This document shows, piece by piece, positions 25,636 through 33,572 of a stretch of 64,000 bases of DNA; positions within the stretch are counted from its first letter, which is position 1; every line of letters begins with the position of its first letter. Location of the stretch: contig JACKCC010000007.1 of assembly GCA_020634245.1 (NCBI GenBank), positions 310,001 to 374,000 on the forward strand, written 5' to 3'. This DNA comes from Ardenticatenaceae bacterium (GTDB lineage Bacteria; Chloroflexota; Anaerolineae; Promineifilales; Promineifilaceae). The position numbers were made by a program, and so were the translations under genes. Below the pieces are notes generated by a model that was not told the DNA's origin, did not search any database, and worked only from the letters and a program-made list of their open reading frames with translations.

Positions 25636-25703
25636 CCCTTCACGCTCCCTTCACGTTGATTTTACGGCTCGCATACGGACGTTTACCCGCCCGTAACGTA
25701 TGC
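25636..25703 (+). promoter_or_regulatory. Direct repeat and dyad upstream of the PAS kinase gene
   Basis: CCCTTCACG occurs at 25636-25644 and 25647-25655, an 11-bp period typical of OmpR/PhoB-type binding sites. Further on, GCATACG (25671-25677) faces CGTATGC (25697-25703); the latter overlaps a possible -10 box TATGCT (25699-25704). No gene is seen in 25558-25748. Confidence 0.4.
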
Positions 25704-25748
25704 TACAAGTAGCTCCAAATTAATTCGGAAAGACAAGGAATTACCTTG

Positions 25749-26873
25749 ATGGTGGATGTGAATATCAGCCCCACACCGCAGTTTCATGAACGTCTTTGGC
25801 AAGGACTGTCAGAAGGTTTCATCACGCTGGATGCCGGCGGTGTCGTTACGGCCGCTAACGAAGCTGCCGAAATCCTGGTCGGTGTTGAATCGGGCGGGCT
25901 GGTTGGACGCACTTTCCACGATTTTTGGCCGGAAACGCTGCCCTCACCGGTTGAATTGGCTGTTCAAAATAATCTCACCCACAAAACCTCGCTGACTCGG
26001 CCAGATGGCAGTCAAGTACCGATTAATTTGACTCTTTTCCCCCTTAACGCCAATGGCGCAGACCAACTGTTAGTTGCCATCAGCAGTCCCAGTACCGTCG
26101 AGCGATTTAATGACGCTCTGTCGCACACCCAGCGGCTGGCCGGCGTCGGCATTTTGACGGCCGGCGTGGCCCATGAATTAGTGACCCCCATTAGCATTAT
26201 CACCAATGCGTGCAGCAACGTGCAGGCCGAAATTGAGGACGGCTCGCTGCAACACGACAATTTAGCCCGCTACATCGATATGGTGGAGAACAGCATCTGG
26301 CGCTGCGCGAGGATTGTGGGCGTGCTGCGCGATTATACGTTTGACGAATCACAGCACATGGCCGTCACCGAGCTGGACACCATCGTGGAAGATGCAATGG
26401 TACTGCTGCGGCATCAATTCCGCAGCGAATTTCGGATTGAGCTTGAACTGGACTTGGCCGATTCGCTCAAATCCATTGTGTGCGATCATAATCGCATGAC
26501 ACAGGTGTTGATCAATCTATTGATTAACGCCCGCGACGCGATGTATCCCGATGGCGGCACGATTCTGATCAAGACCTGGGCTATACCGCCGGAAAATCAA
26601 CTGCATCTACTGCCGCCAGATGCATCTGCCAATGGCAAAACGGCCGTTGAAGCCTATGCCTTCTCTGTACACGATACCGGGCCAGGTGTTGCACCGGCCA
26701 TCATGGACAAGATTTTTGACCCGTTCTTCACGACCAAACCCAATGGTAAGGGAACCGGATTAGGTTTATTCCTGGCTAAACAAATTGTGCTTCAGCATAA
26801 CGGCCGTATCTGGGCCGACAACAACCCCGACGGCGGCGCAACCTTCACCGTCGTTCTCCCCCGCAAACAGTAA
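25749..26873 (+). CDS. PAS-domain sensor histidine kinase (NtrB-like)
   Basis: A 374-residue soluble kinase without membrane segments. PAS domain at about 10-120 (GFITLDAGGVVTAANEAAEI). Dimerisation and phospho-acceptor box GVAHELVTPISII near 140-152. ATPase domain with N-box QVLINLLINARDAM, G1 HDTGPGVAPAIM, F-box FDPFFTTKPNGKG and G2 GTGLGLFLAKQIV. The layout matches the NtrB/AtoS type. ATG 25749 is chosen with AAGGA about 12 nt upstream; a TTG just before is unlikely. No response regulator is next to it, so it is an orphan. It follows a region with repeated boxes that may regulate it. Confidence 0.9.
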   Translation: MVDVNISPTPQFHERLWQGLSEGFITLDAGGVVTAANEAAEILVGVESGGLVGRTFHDFWPETLPSPVELAVQNNLTHKTSLTRPDGSQVPINLTLFPLNANGADQLLVAISSPSTVERFNDALSHTQRLAGVGILTAGVAHELVTPISIITNACSNVQAEIEDGSLQHDNLARYIDMVENSIWRCARIVGVLRDYTFDESQHMAVTELDTIVEDAMVLLRHQFRSEFRIELELDLADSLKSIVCDHNRMTQVLINLLINARDAMYPDGGTILIKTWAIPPENQLHLLPPDASANGKTAVEAYAFSVHDTGPGVAPAIMDKIFDPFFTTKPNGKGTGLGLFLAKQIVLQHNGRIWADNNPDGGATFTVVLPRKQ

Positions 26874-26894
26874 CCAACAACCAGCAGCCAACAA

Positions 26895-27488
26895 CTAACC
26901 CCCACCTGCCAGTTGCAAAAAGTAGCGATGAAAACGGTCGTCGCCGGTTAGTTCCGGGTGGAAGGAGGTCGCCAGCCATTTGCCTTGTTGGGCGGCAACG
27001 GCTGTGCCATCAGCTAATCGGGCTATCACTTTGGCATCTCCTTTGGCCGCAACGAGTTTGGGGGCGCGGATAAACACAGCCGGGAACGGGGCCGACTGGC
27101 CGTTTTCAAACACAGTCACATCGAGATCCGCTTCAAAGCTGTCTACCTGGCGGCCAAAAGCATTGCGATCCACCAGGATGTCCATGATGGCTAAAAGTGG
27201 TTGACCGTGCTGGGAACGGCCGTCGCCAATCTCCTTGGCCATAAAAATCATCCCGGCGCACGTGCCCCACATCGCCTTCTCCGCCGCAAACTGGCGCAGC
27301 GGATCCATCAAGTCATACATCACCGCCAGCTTGCCAATGGTCGTGCTTTCCCCACCGGGGATGATGAGGCCGTCCAGCCCAACCAGATCGGCCGGCAGCC
27401 GCACTTCCGCCGCTTCCACGCCCAATCCGCGCAGCATCTTAATATGTTCAATAAACGCGCCTTGCAGCGCCAGGACTCCGATTTTCAT
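26895..27488 (-). CDS. pdxT: Pyridoxal 5'-phosphate synthase glutaminase subunit
   Basis: A 197-residue class I glutaminase. It frees ammonia from glutamine and channels it to PdxS for vitamin B6 synthesis. Seen: MKIGVLALQGAFIEHIKML, the oxyanion and Gly-rich motif GLIIPGGESTTIGKL, the nucleophile Cys in MWGTCAGMIFMAKEIG, and the His/Glu pair in ATSFHPELTGDDRFHRYF. GGAGCAGG precedes the ATG. It follows pdxS on the same strand, the usual partner order, separated by a palindrome element. Confidence 0.95.
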   Translation of the reverse strand: MKIGVLALQGAFIEHIKMLRGLGVEAAEVRLPADLVGLDGLIIPGGESTTIGKLAVMYDLMDPLRQFAAEKAMWGTCAGMIFMAKEIGDGRSQHGQPLLAIMDILVDRNAFGRQVDSFEADLDVTVFENGQSAPFPAVFIRAPKLVAAKGDAKVIARLADGTAVAAQQGKWLATSFHPELTGDDRFHRYFLQLAGGG

Positions 27489-27510
27489 ACCTGCTCCAGT
27501 ATAAGATGAA

Positions 27511-27584
27511 CGGGTGAAAGGGTGAGCGGGTGAAAGGGTGAACTTATCTCACCCCTTCACCCTTTCACCCCTTCACCCGCTCAC
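27511..27584. repeat. Word-palindrome element (GGGTGAAA type)
   Basis: Left arm CGGGTGAAAGGGTGAGCGGG and so on, right arm CACCCCTTCACCCTTTCACC and on. It fills the space between pdxS and pdxT and could form a strong mRNA hairpin that shifts the ratio of the two subunits. Confidence 0.8.
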
Positions 27585-27586
27585 GA

Positions 27587-28495
27587 TCACCAGCCGCGCG
27601 TCGCCAACTGCTCACTTTCCGGCAGGCTGCTGACGTTAATGCCCACCATCGGCTCGCCCAGGTTTTCGCTGACTTGGGCCAGGATTTGCGGGTTGTTGAA
27701 ATGGGTCGTGGCCTGCACAATGGCCTTAGCCCGCGGCGCGGGGTCAGCGCTTTTGAAGATACCGGAGCCGACAAACACGCCATCGACGCCAATTTGCATC
27801 ATCAACGCGGCATCGGCCGGAGTGGCAATGCCGCCGGCAGCGAAGTTAACCACCGGCAGGCGGCCCAGTTCTTTGGTTTCCTTCACCAGCGCATAGGGCG
27901 CGCCGATGTTTTTGGCATAGGCCATCAGCTCTTCGTCGGGCATCAACTGCAAGCGGCGGATTTCGCCCAGGACGGCGCGGGCATGGCGCACAGCCTCAAC
28001 CACGTCGCCAGTTCCCGCTTCGCCTTTAGTGCGAATCATGGCCGCGCCTTCACCGATGCGCCGCAAAGCTTCGCCCAGGTTACGGCAGCCGCAGACAAAT
28101 GGGATTTTGAAGTTGTGTTTGTTGATGTGGTGTTCTTCGTCGGCCGGAGTCAGCACTTCGCTCTCGTCCACGTAATCGACGCCGATGGCTTCCAGGATTT
28201 GGGCCTCGACAAAGTGGCCGATGCGCGCTTTGGCCATGACGGGGATGCTGACCGCAGCAATGATCTCTTTGATCAGGCCGGGATCGGACATGCGGGCCAC
28301 ACCGCCGTTGGCGCGGATGTCGGCCGGAACGCGTTCCAGGGCCATGACGGCACAAGCGCCCGCTTCCTCGGCGATGACAGCTTGTTCCGGGGTAACGACG
28401 TCCATGATGACGCCTCCTTTTAACATTTGGGCCAGGCCAGCTTTGACTTTGAAGCTGCCGACCGTGCCTTGTCCATTTTGTCCGTTAGTACTCAT
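27587..28495 (-). CDS. pdxS: Pyridoxal 5'-phosphate synthase lyase subunit
   Basis: A 302-residue TIM-barrel synthase that joins ribose 5-phosphate, glyceraldehyde 3-phosphate and ammonia into pyridoxal 5'-phosphate. Family landmarks: GLAQMLKGGVIMDVVTPEQA, the catalytic lysine region VSIPVMAKARIGHFVEAQ, YVDESEVLTPADEEHHI, MIRTKGEAGTGDVVEAVRH and NFAAGGIATPADAALMMQ. GGAGG precedes the ATG, and a good promoter is visible 50 nt upstream. It forms a 12-mer that binds PdxT. The gene is complete and of normal length. Confidence 0.97.
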   Translation of the reverse strand: MSTNGQNGQGTVGSFKVKAGLAQMLKGGVIMDVVTPEQAVIAEEAGACAVMALERVPADIRANGGVARMSDPGLIKEIIAAVSIPVMAKARIGHFVEAQILEAIGVDYVDESEVLTPADEEHHINKHNFKIPFVCGCRNLGEALRRIGEGAAMIRTKGEAGTGDVVEAVRHARAVLGEIRRLQLMPDEELMAYAKNIGAPYALVKETKELGRLPVVNFAAGGIATPADAALMMQIGVDGVFVGSGIFKSADPAPRAKAIVQATTHFNNPQILAQVSENLGEPMVGINVSSLPESEQLATRGW

Positions 28496-28544
28496 ATTGA
28501 ACCTCCGAATCGTAAAACGAAATTTTATTGCTTATTTATTTTTG

Positions 28545-28573
28545 ATTGTAGTGGGGTAGACAGGGGATGGCAA
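28545..28573 (-). promoter_or_regulatory. Promoter of pdxS-pdxT
   Basis: Minus strand: TTGCCA (28573-28568), a 17-bp spacer, TACAAT (28550-28545), 50 nt before the pdxS ATG. Confidence 0.6.
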
Positions 28574-28635
28574 GGAAATTGGATTTATAAACAGCTGCGA
28601 AATATTGTAAATGATAGAGCCGATTCGATGTGGCG

Positions 28636-29370
28636 TTACGGCCGTTTCCGCAAAACCAGCAAGTGCGACAATCCCAACACAGCAAACGGGGTCTGCTCAG
28701 CGACGTACAAGGTATTTTTGATCGTCTTGCCGATGCGCGGCAGCCGGTACTCGATGTTGTCGTAGCCGCCAAAGATACGGCCGTGATAAATCACATCAAC
28801 CGGCAGCCCGGCAAACAAGCGCAACAGGCCGCGTTTGGTGTACGCTCGCACATGGGGGGCCAGCCGGTTGCGCAGCGGATTGGGCAGGTAATTGACCAGG
28901 GGGATGTTGCCGAATTTATATTCGCCGCGCCAATAAATGCCGTGCTGCTCGACCGGGTACCAACGGTTGGGGCAGAAGAGGAGGATACGGCCGTTTGGTT
29001 TCACCACCCGTACCATTTCGGCCGCATAAGCCGCATCATCCTGCACATGTTCAATCACTTCGTTGCTGAATACAAAATCAAAGCTGTCGTTGGCAAAGGG
29101 TAGATGTTCGCCCACGCCCTGTGCAATTCCAGTTGCCGTGGGAATCGCTTTGACAGCCCGGTCATGCTCGATTTCCAGACCAAAACGCCACCGGCTGAAC
29201 GGAACAAAATGTTCCAGATACTGCCCCAGTCCGCAGCCATCGTCCAAAATGGCCGCCCCGTCCAAATCAACCCACTGCTGGATCATTGCCAGCCGCCGCT
29301 CCTGGCCGGAGCGCCAAACGTAGCCCGGTTCGCCGCGCAGGGCGGCTTTATCGGAATGCTGCCCAAACAT
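28636..29370 (-). CDS. Class I SAM-dependent methyltransferase
   Basis: A 244-residue methyltransferase. The S-adenosylmethionine-binding motif I is AAILDDGCGLGQYLEHF, and motif II/III includes HLPFANDSFDFVFSNEVIEH and VVKPNGRILLFCPN (the UbiE/Methyltransf_11 pattern). C-terminal residues IWYRGEYKFGNIPLVNYLPN-like (seen as YWRGEYKFGNIPLVNY) resemble methyltransferases acting on lipids or glycan precursors. ATG 29370 is chosen since the next upstream start would overlap the PIN toxin gene. It follows the toxin-antitoxin pair by 7 nt but need not be related. The substrate is unknown. Confidence 0.85.
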   Translation of the reverse strand: MFGQHSDKAALRGEPGYVWRSGQERRLAMIQQWVDLDGAAILDDGCGLGQYLEHFVPFSRWRFGLEIEHDRAVKAIPTATGIAQGVGEHLPFANDSFDFVFSNEVIEHVQDDAAYAAEMVRVVKPNGRILLFCPNRWYPVEQHGIYWRGEYKFGNIPLVNYLPNPLRNRLAPHVRAYTKRGLLRLFAGLPVDVIYHGRIFGGYDNIEYRLPRIGKTIKNTLYVAEQTPFAVLGLSHLLVLRKRP

Positions 29371-29377
29371 CGATTCC

Positions 29378-29785
29378 CTACCAGACTGTTTGCACAAAAG
29401 ATGACGCCCGGATTTTCAGGTCGTTGGTTATCAATTTCGTGTCTAGCGCTTTGGCTGTAGCAGCTATCAAACGATCGTGCAGTTCAGGAATATCCGTGAT
29501 TTGTTGTGCGGCATGAAAAACATGTAGATTGAGGGGGTATTCCACAAAGCCTGGGTGATTAGTTAAGTAATCGGATACATCATTTAGTGAGGTTTTGATT
29601 TTTTGCCGCTCCGAAAGGTACAGGATTTCAGCTAAAACCATCGCTGGGACATAGACAACTACTTGTTCAACTTCGGCTTTTTGTAAAATGTCGCTCGCTT
29701 CCGGTTCGAGACGTCGTTTTTCCAGGTGCAGCACTAAACCTACTGTATCAATCACGAACTTCGGTGTGGGGATATTGTTGCTCAT
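29378..29785 (-). CDS. PIN-domain (VapC-like) ribonuclease toxin
   Basis: A 135-residue PIN nuclease. The acidic metal-binding residues fit VapC: FVIDTVGLVLHL near the start, VLAEILYLSE in the middle, ELHDRLIAATAKAL and KLITNDLKIRAS near the end. ATG 29785 is chosen; the frame upstream offers only a TTG. It overlaps the end of the antitoxin gene by 38 nt, so translation is coupled. It likely cuts tRNA or other RNA when the antitoxin is lost. The complete acidic set suggests an active enzyme. Confidence 0.85.
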   Translation of the reverse strand: MSNNIPTPKFVIDTVGLVLHLEKRRLEPEASDILQKAEVEQVVVYVPAMVLAEILYLSERQKIKTSLNDVSDYLTNHPGFVEYPLNLHVFHAAQQITDIPELHDRLIAATAKALDTKLITNDLKIRASSFVQTVW

Positions 29786-30119
29786 AGTTAGCAAACTCTT
29801 CTTCCAGGTGTTTTTGTTCTTGTTTCTGTAGTTGCATTAGCTCAGCGTACAATAACGCCTGCTGAATGTCAGGTTCGGCCAACAGTTCGGATTTAATTTC
29901 AGCGGCCAGTTCAGATTTGAGCAACTGCCAGTTATCGGTTCGGTAAACGGCCGTTTCCTCCTTCACGACTCCCTTTTCTACATAATCCTGGTAAGGAATC
30001 AGGACAGCTACCGGCTTGCCGTATCGTTCGATGATCACGTGATCGCCGGTTACGGCCGTGTCCAATAATTCCCGCCATCTGGCCCGTGCTTGATCGCTTG
30101 AGACTGTTTTTGTTTTCAT
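29748..30119 (-). CDS. Phd/YefM-type antitoxin with extended C-terminus
   Basis: A 123-residue protein. Residues 1-50 are the Phd/YefM fold that binds DNA (SSDQARARWRELLDTAVTG, HVIIERYGKPVAVLIPYQDY). The rest is a long charged helical region rich in Gln and Glu (ELMQLQKQEQKHLEEEF), longer than in a usual Phd antitoxin (about 70-90 residues). It should wrap the PIN toxin encoded next. Phd-type antitoxins with PIN toxins are a known mixed pairing. ATG 30119 is preferred, since upstream starts lie in repeat-derived sequence. Confidence 0.82.
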   Translation of the reverse strand: MKTKTVSSDQARARWRELLDTAVTGDHVIIERYGKPVAVLIPYQDYVEKGVVKEETAVYRTDNWQLLKSELAAEIKSELLAEPDIQQALLYAELMQLQKQEQKHLEEEFANYEQQYPHTEVRD

Positions 30120-30162
30120 TACAATGCCCATCCGTACAAACCTGACGAATCTTACGGTTATT

Positions 30163-30207
30163 ATGAATTGACAATTAACAATTGTCAATTGCCAATGGTC
30201 AATTCAT
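30163..30207. repeat. Word-palindrome element (CAATTGAC type)
   Basis: ATGAATTGAC (30163-30172) faces GTCAATTCAT (30198-30207), with AACAATTGTCAATTG inside. The last codons and stop of the uracil-DNA glycosylase gene (ending ELTIGN) are read from its right part. Confidence 0.75.
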
Positions 30208-30814
30208 CCAACTTGCGGCGCACTTCCTGGATGTCTTTCCACATCAGCGCCTTAGGGCTGCCGGGGTTACGGCTTGGATTACGCAGCAGGTAGGAGGGGT
30301 GGAAGATAGGCATGGCGTGACGGCCGTTCCAATCAAACCATTGGCCGCGCAGCTTGGTAATCCCCGTCTGCCCCAGGATAGACTGGGTGGCCACGTTGCC
30401 GGTCAGCAGCATAATCGCCGGGTCTACCAGCCGAATGATTTCCAGCAGGTACGGCTTGTAATACTCGATTTCCTCAGTGGTAGGTTTGCGGAAATTCTGC
30501 CCCCCATCGCCTGGCGGCATACGAAAAACAGAATTGCTAATGAAGACATCTTTGTCCGGATCGAGTTTCACCGCTTCCAAAATCTGATCCAAAAGCTGGC
30601 CGGAACGGCCGACAAACGGTTTGCCCAACTCATTTTCACGCGGGCCGGGCGCTTCGCCAATGATCATCAGCTTTGCCTTGGGGTTGCCGCGGCAAATGAC
30701 CATGTTGGTTCCCGCCGGAAACAGCGGGTCGTCGGTCAGGTTCATCATGACGTTGATAAGATCGTCTAACGAGGCATAGTAATTGGGTTTATCTTCGAAT
30801 AAGCCAAATTGCAT
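30185..30814 (-). CDS. Family 4-like uracil-DNA glycosylase lacking Fe-S cysteines
   Basis: A 209-residue glycosylase that removes uracil from DNA. Motif A is IIGEAPGPRENELGKPFVG, followed by RSGQLLD, and motif B is IFHPSYLLRNPS, both diagnostic of family 4 (thermophile-type). Family 4 members bind a 4Fe-4S cluster through four Cys. Here the N-terminal CxxC position reads TDDPLF, the KCRPP position reads VFRMPP and the last Cys position is Tyr in EEIEYYKPYL, so the cluster seems lost. AAGGAG precedes the ATG. Activity without the cluster is plausible since the active-site motifs are intact, but substrate range may differ. Confidence 0.85.
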   Translation of the reverse strand: MQFGLFEDKPNYYASLDDLINVMMNLTDDPLFPAGTNMVICRGNPKAKLMIIGEAPGPRENELGKPFVGRSGQLLDQILEAVKLDPDKDVFISNSVFRMPPGDGGQNFRKPTTEEIEYYKPYLLEIIRLVDPAIMLLTGNVATQSILGQTGITKLRGQWFDWNGRHAMPIFHPSYLLRNPSRNPGSPKALMWKDIQEVRRKLDELTIGN

Positions 30815-30916
30815 AGTTCCATCTCCTTGACTGATGCCGTCATTTTACCGTAACTGCCAGGAACATAAAAACGGCCGTAACAGCCGTTTCCCCATTTTTG
30901 ATAAACGCCAACTCAA

Positions 30917-32365
30917 TTAGCTGTCTTGTCTGACCGGCAATACCAAATGAAACGTGCTGCCAGGGCACGCCTTCTCATCATGACCAGGGCTTTCGACCCA
31001 GATACGGCCGTTATGCGCTCCGACAATTCCCCGTGCAATCGCCAACCCCAATCCGGAACCGCCGCCCTTAAACGTCGTTTTACCCGATGAGTGCAGCATC
31101 ACTTCTCCTGTCTGGTAAAACTTTTCAAAAATCATCTCCTGCACGTCGGGGGCTATACCAATGCCTTGGTCGGCGACTGAGACTGTTACGGACGGCGGCC
31201 GATTTGGTTCCTGTAACGGCCGTCCCTCAACCCAAATCCGGCCGCCGTCAGGCGTGTACTTAATCGCGTTGATGATGAGATGGTAGAAAACCTTCTCCAA
31301 TGCGCCTGAATCGGCTTCGATTTCCGGCAAATCGCGCATGGGGGCAATATCCAGTGTCAATGTGCGTTGATCCAGCGCTGCGCGGAATTTCTGGGCAACC
31401 ATCCGAATCAAAACGGGTAGATTCAGCGGCGCAAGTTGCAGCGTCAAAGATTGGCTGTCGATTTTAGCCACATCCAGCATCGCCTCAACCACTTCCTCCA
31501 TGCGGCTGGCACCGCTCTGGATACCGTTTACCCGTTTAAGCAGTTCCGGATCGGCTTGAATCGTCTCATCAAATAGCAAAATTTGGTTATGAACGTTGAG
31601 AATCGTAAGCGGGGTACGCAGTTCGTGGGAGGCGATGGTAATGAAATCGCTTTTGGTCTGGTCCATACGTTCCAATTGGGCGTAAGCCTGGCGTAGTTCC
31701 TGGGTGCGCTCCGCCACTTTTTGCTCTAACTGGCGGTTAAAATGCTGCGTTTCCTGGTAGAGCCGTTCGTTTTCAATGCGCAGGATTTCCACACGGCGAT
31801 AGGTGCGGGTCTGCATGATTTGGGCAATACCTCCGGTAGCGGCGGCGGCCAGCACAACGACGCCATAAAAAACCCACTCGTCCCCAGGCATCAACAGCGC
31901 GCCAATCAACCAGCCGATGAGGGTAACGGCCGTCATCACCAAAAACCGGTTCATGGGAAACAAGACCATCCCCATCCCCACCAGGAAAAAAGCCAGATTG
32001 GCCGTTTGTTTGGCATCGGCCGTGAAATAAAGCCGCAGCATCATACTCAGCAGAACCAGCCCCATCGTGATCATGTACAGCCAATCGGCCCAGGCCTGCA
32101 AAATATTGCCGCGCACAACTGCCCGCCGCAGGCCAAAAAGAACGGCCGTACTCAGCAGCGCAATCACAATCATAATCGGGTATCGGTTTTCACGCAGCAC
32201 CGTCGCTTGCAACAGAGCGTACAGCAGGAATAACGCCATCAAGCTCAGGCTGATAAATGGGTAGTTTTGCATCTGTGTGCGTTCAAATGCAGACTTGATT
32301 TGCGCTTCAGAAATACCGGATTGTTCGGCCGGTTCCCACTGAAATCGGGCAATGAAATTTTTCAT
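30917..32365 (-). CDS. Membrane sensor histidine kinase
   Basis: A 482-residue kinase. About six membrane helices fill residues 35-195. A coiled coil follows (RIENERLYQETQHFNRQLEQ), then the phospho-acceptor box FITIASHELRTPLTIL, N-box VFYHLIINAIKYTPDGG, G1 VADQGIGIAPDVQEM, F-box IFEKFYQTGEV and G2 GGGSGLGLAIARGIVG. No extracellular sensor domain is seen, so the signal probably comes through the membrane helices. A GTG lies three codons upstream; ATG 32365 is used. No regulator gene is adjacent, so the partner is elsewhere. Confidence 0.9.
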   Translation of the reverse strand: MKNFIARFQWEPAEQSGISEAQIKSAFERTQMQNYPFISLSLMALFLLYALLQATVLRENRYPIMIVIALLSTAVLFGLRRAVVRGNILQAWADWLYMITMGLVLLSMMLRLYFTADAKQTANLAFFLVGMGMVLFPMNRFLVMTAVTLIGWLIGALLMPGDEWVFYGVVVLAAAATGGIAQIMQTRTYRRVEILRIENERLYQETQHFNRQLEQKVAERTQELRQAYAQLERMDQTKSDFITIASHELRTPLTILNVHNQILLFDETIQADPELLKRVNGIQSGASRMEEVVEAMLDVAKIDSQSLTLQLAPLNLPVLIRMVAQKFRAALDQRTLTLDIAPMRDLPEIEADSGALEKVFYHLIINAIKYTPDGGRIWVEGRPLQEPNRPPSVTVSVADQGIGIAPDVQEMIFEKFYQTGEVMLHSSGKTTFKGGGSGLGLAIARGIVGAHNGRIWVESPGHDEKACPGSTFHLVLPVRQDS

Positions 32366-32430
32366 TTTAGTCACTACTTAATGGTCGGTTTTTCAGTCGA
32401 TTAAGATTGTATGTGAACTGCTGTAAAACG

Positions 32431-32469
32431 CAAGACGGCCGTTCCCTGATTGAGGGAACGGCCGTCTTG
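32431..32469 (-). terminator. Perfect 17-bp palindrome after the kor operon
   Basis: CAAGACGGCCGTTCCCT (32431-32447), a 5-nt loop and AGGGAACGGCCGTCTTG (32453-32469). It lies downstream of the last kor gene and is followed on that strand by CGTTTTAC. Each arm contains ACGGCCGT. It may be a terminator, though the T-run is short. Confidence 0.55.
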
Positions 32470-32497
32470 CCTGTCTTCTGCCTTCTGACTTCTGCCT

Positions 32498-33526
32498 TTA
32501 CCTTAGACTTTGCATTAAATTCTCAAGCGTGGCGCGTGACGGCCGTATCCGCTCTTCAGGCAGCGTCGCCAGCGGCGTATCGACGGTGTTATTGACTTCC
32601 GTCAGCGTCGGGCGGGAAGCATCATAATAAATCAAGCCGGTGATAAACTCATGATTTTCTTGCGCCCATTGCAGTTGGTGGATGGCCCCCAATCTGTCCG
32701 TCGGATCATAATCTTTTTCCAGCTTACGCAGTTGGATAAATGAACCGTCGGGCATTTCGACAACACGCATTTCGCCGGGATCATACTCCTCAATAACGAT
32801 TTCTTCAGCCGGCGGAACCCAGCCAAAATCGTGCAGCGGCGCTTCGTGTTCTTTGCCGTAGCCGTAGCTTTTGGTAGAGGTGTCCTGGTTGTTGAAGGCG
32901 ACACAAGGGCTGATGATGTCGAGTACGGCCGTTCCCTTGTGACTCAACGCCGCTTTCAACAATTCCCGCACCTGTTTGGCGTCGCCGGAGAAGGAGCGGG
33001 CCACAAAACCAGCTCCAGCCACCAGCGCCTCCATGCAAATGTCCACCGGCGGAAATGGGTTTTGTCCGGCATACTTCAACGTTTGGCCTTCATCGGCCGT
33101 GGCCGAAAACTGCCCTTTGGTCAGCCCGTAGACGCCATTATTTTCCACGATGTACACCATCGGCACGTTGCGCCGCACGGCGTGCTTAAACTGCCCCAGG
33201 CCGATGCTGCCCGTGTCGCCATCCCCGCTGACGCCAATCGCTTTTAGATGATGATTGGCCACCAGTGCGCCCGTACCGACCGAGGGCATACGGCCGTGCA
33301 GCGAGTTAAAGCCGAACGAACGTCCCAAAAAGTAAGCTGGCGACTTGCTAGAGCAGCCAATCCCGCTCAAGCGCAAAACCGTATGCGGCTCAATGCTCAG
33401 CTCATACGCAATCTGAATAATCTGATTGGCAATTGAATTATGGCCGCAGCCCTGGCACAACGTTGACGGCTGGCCTTTGTAATCATTTCTGTCCAGTCCA
33501 ATGCTGTTTAATCTGATTTTTCCCAT
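32498..33526 (-). CDS. korB: 2-oxoacid:ferredoxin oxidoreductase beta subunit (pair 1)
   Basis: A 342-residue thiamine-diphosphate subunit. With its alpha partner it converts a 2-oxoacid plus CoA to acyl-CoA, CO2 and reduced ferredoxin. The 4Fe-4S ligands are the cysteines in TLCQGCGHNS, LSGIGCSSKSPAYF and DIISPCVAF. The thiamine-binding GDG motif is in VSGDGDTGSIGLGQF, and GVYGLTKGQFS is the usual following segment. AAGGA precedes the ATG. It is the last gene of the operon. 2-oxoglutarate is the likeliest substrate by family, but branched-chain or aryl 2-oxoacids are possible; the diverged pair 2 may differ. Confidence 0.9.
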   Translation of the reverse strand: MGKIRLNSIGLDRNDYKGQPSTLCQGCGHNSIANQIIQIAYELSIEPHTVLRLSGIGCSSKSPAYFLGRSFGFNSLHGRMPSVGTGALVANHHLKAIGVSGDGDTGSIGLGQFKHAVRRNVPMVYIVENNGVYGLTKGQFSATADEGQTLKYAGQNPFPPVDICMEALVAGAGFVARSFSGDAKQVRELLKAALSHKGTAVLDIISPCVAFNNQDTSTKSYGYGKEHEAPLHDFGWVPPAEEIVIEEYDPGEMRVVEMPDGSFIQLRKLEKDYDPTDRLGAIHQLQWAQENHEFITGLIYYDASRPTLTEVNNTVDTPLATLPEERIRPSRATLENLMQSLR

Positions 33527-33547
33527 GTTGGTATCCTTTGGGCTTTA

Positions 33548-33572
33548 AGCAATTAGCCGTTAGCTAATTGCT
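33548..33572. repeat. 10-bp perfect hairpin at the end of korA (pair 1)
   Basis: AGCAATTAGC (33548-33557) and GCTAATTGCT (33563-33572) with a 5-nt spacer. The stop codon of the alpha-subunit gene (33566-33564) lies inside. Confidence 0.65.

Noticed and set aside
23482..27584. Repeated short words between genes as possible CRISPR arrays
   Set aside because: The repeats have no spacers of constant length and each element is an inverted repeat of two word-rich arms; no cas gene is present.
27674..28423. 249-codon plus-strand frame within pdxS
   Set aside because: Antisense to a complete pdxS gene; phenylalanine/histidine-rich composition with no recognised domain.
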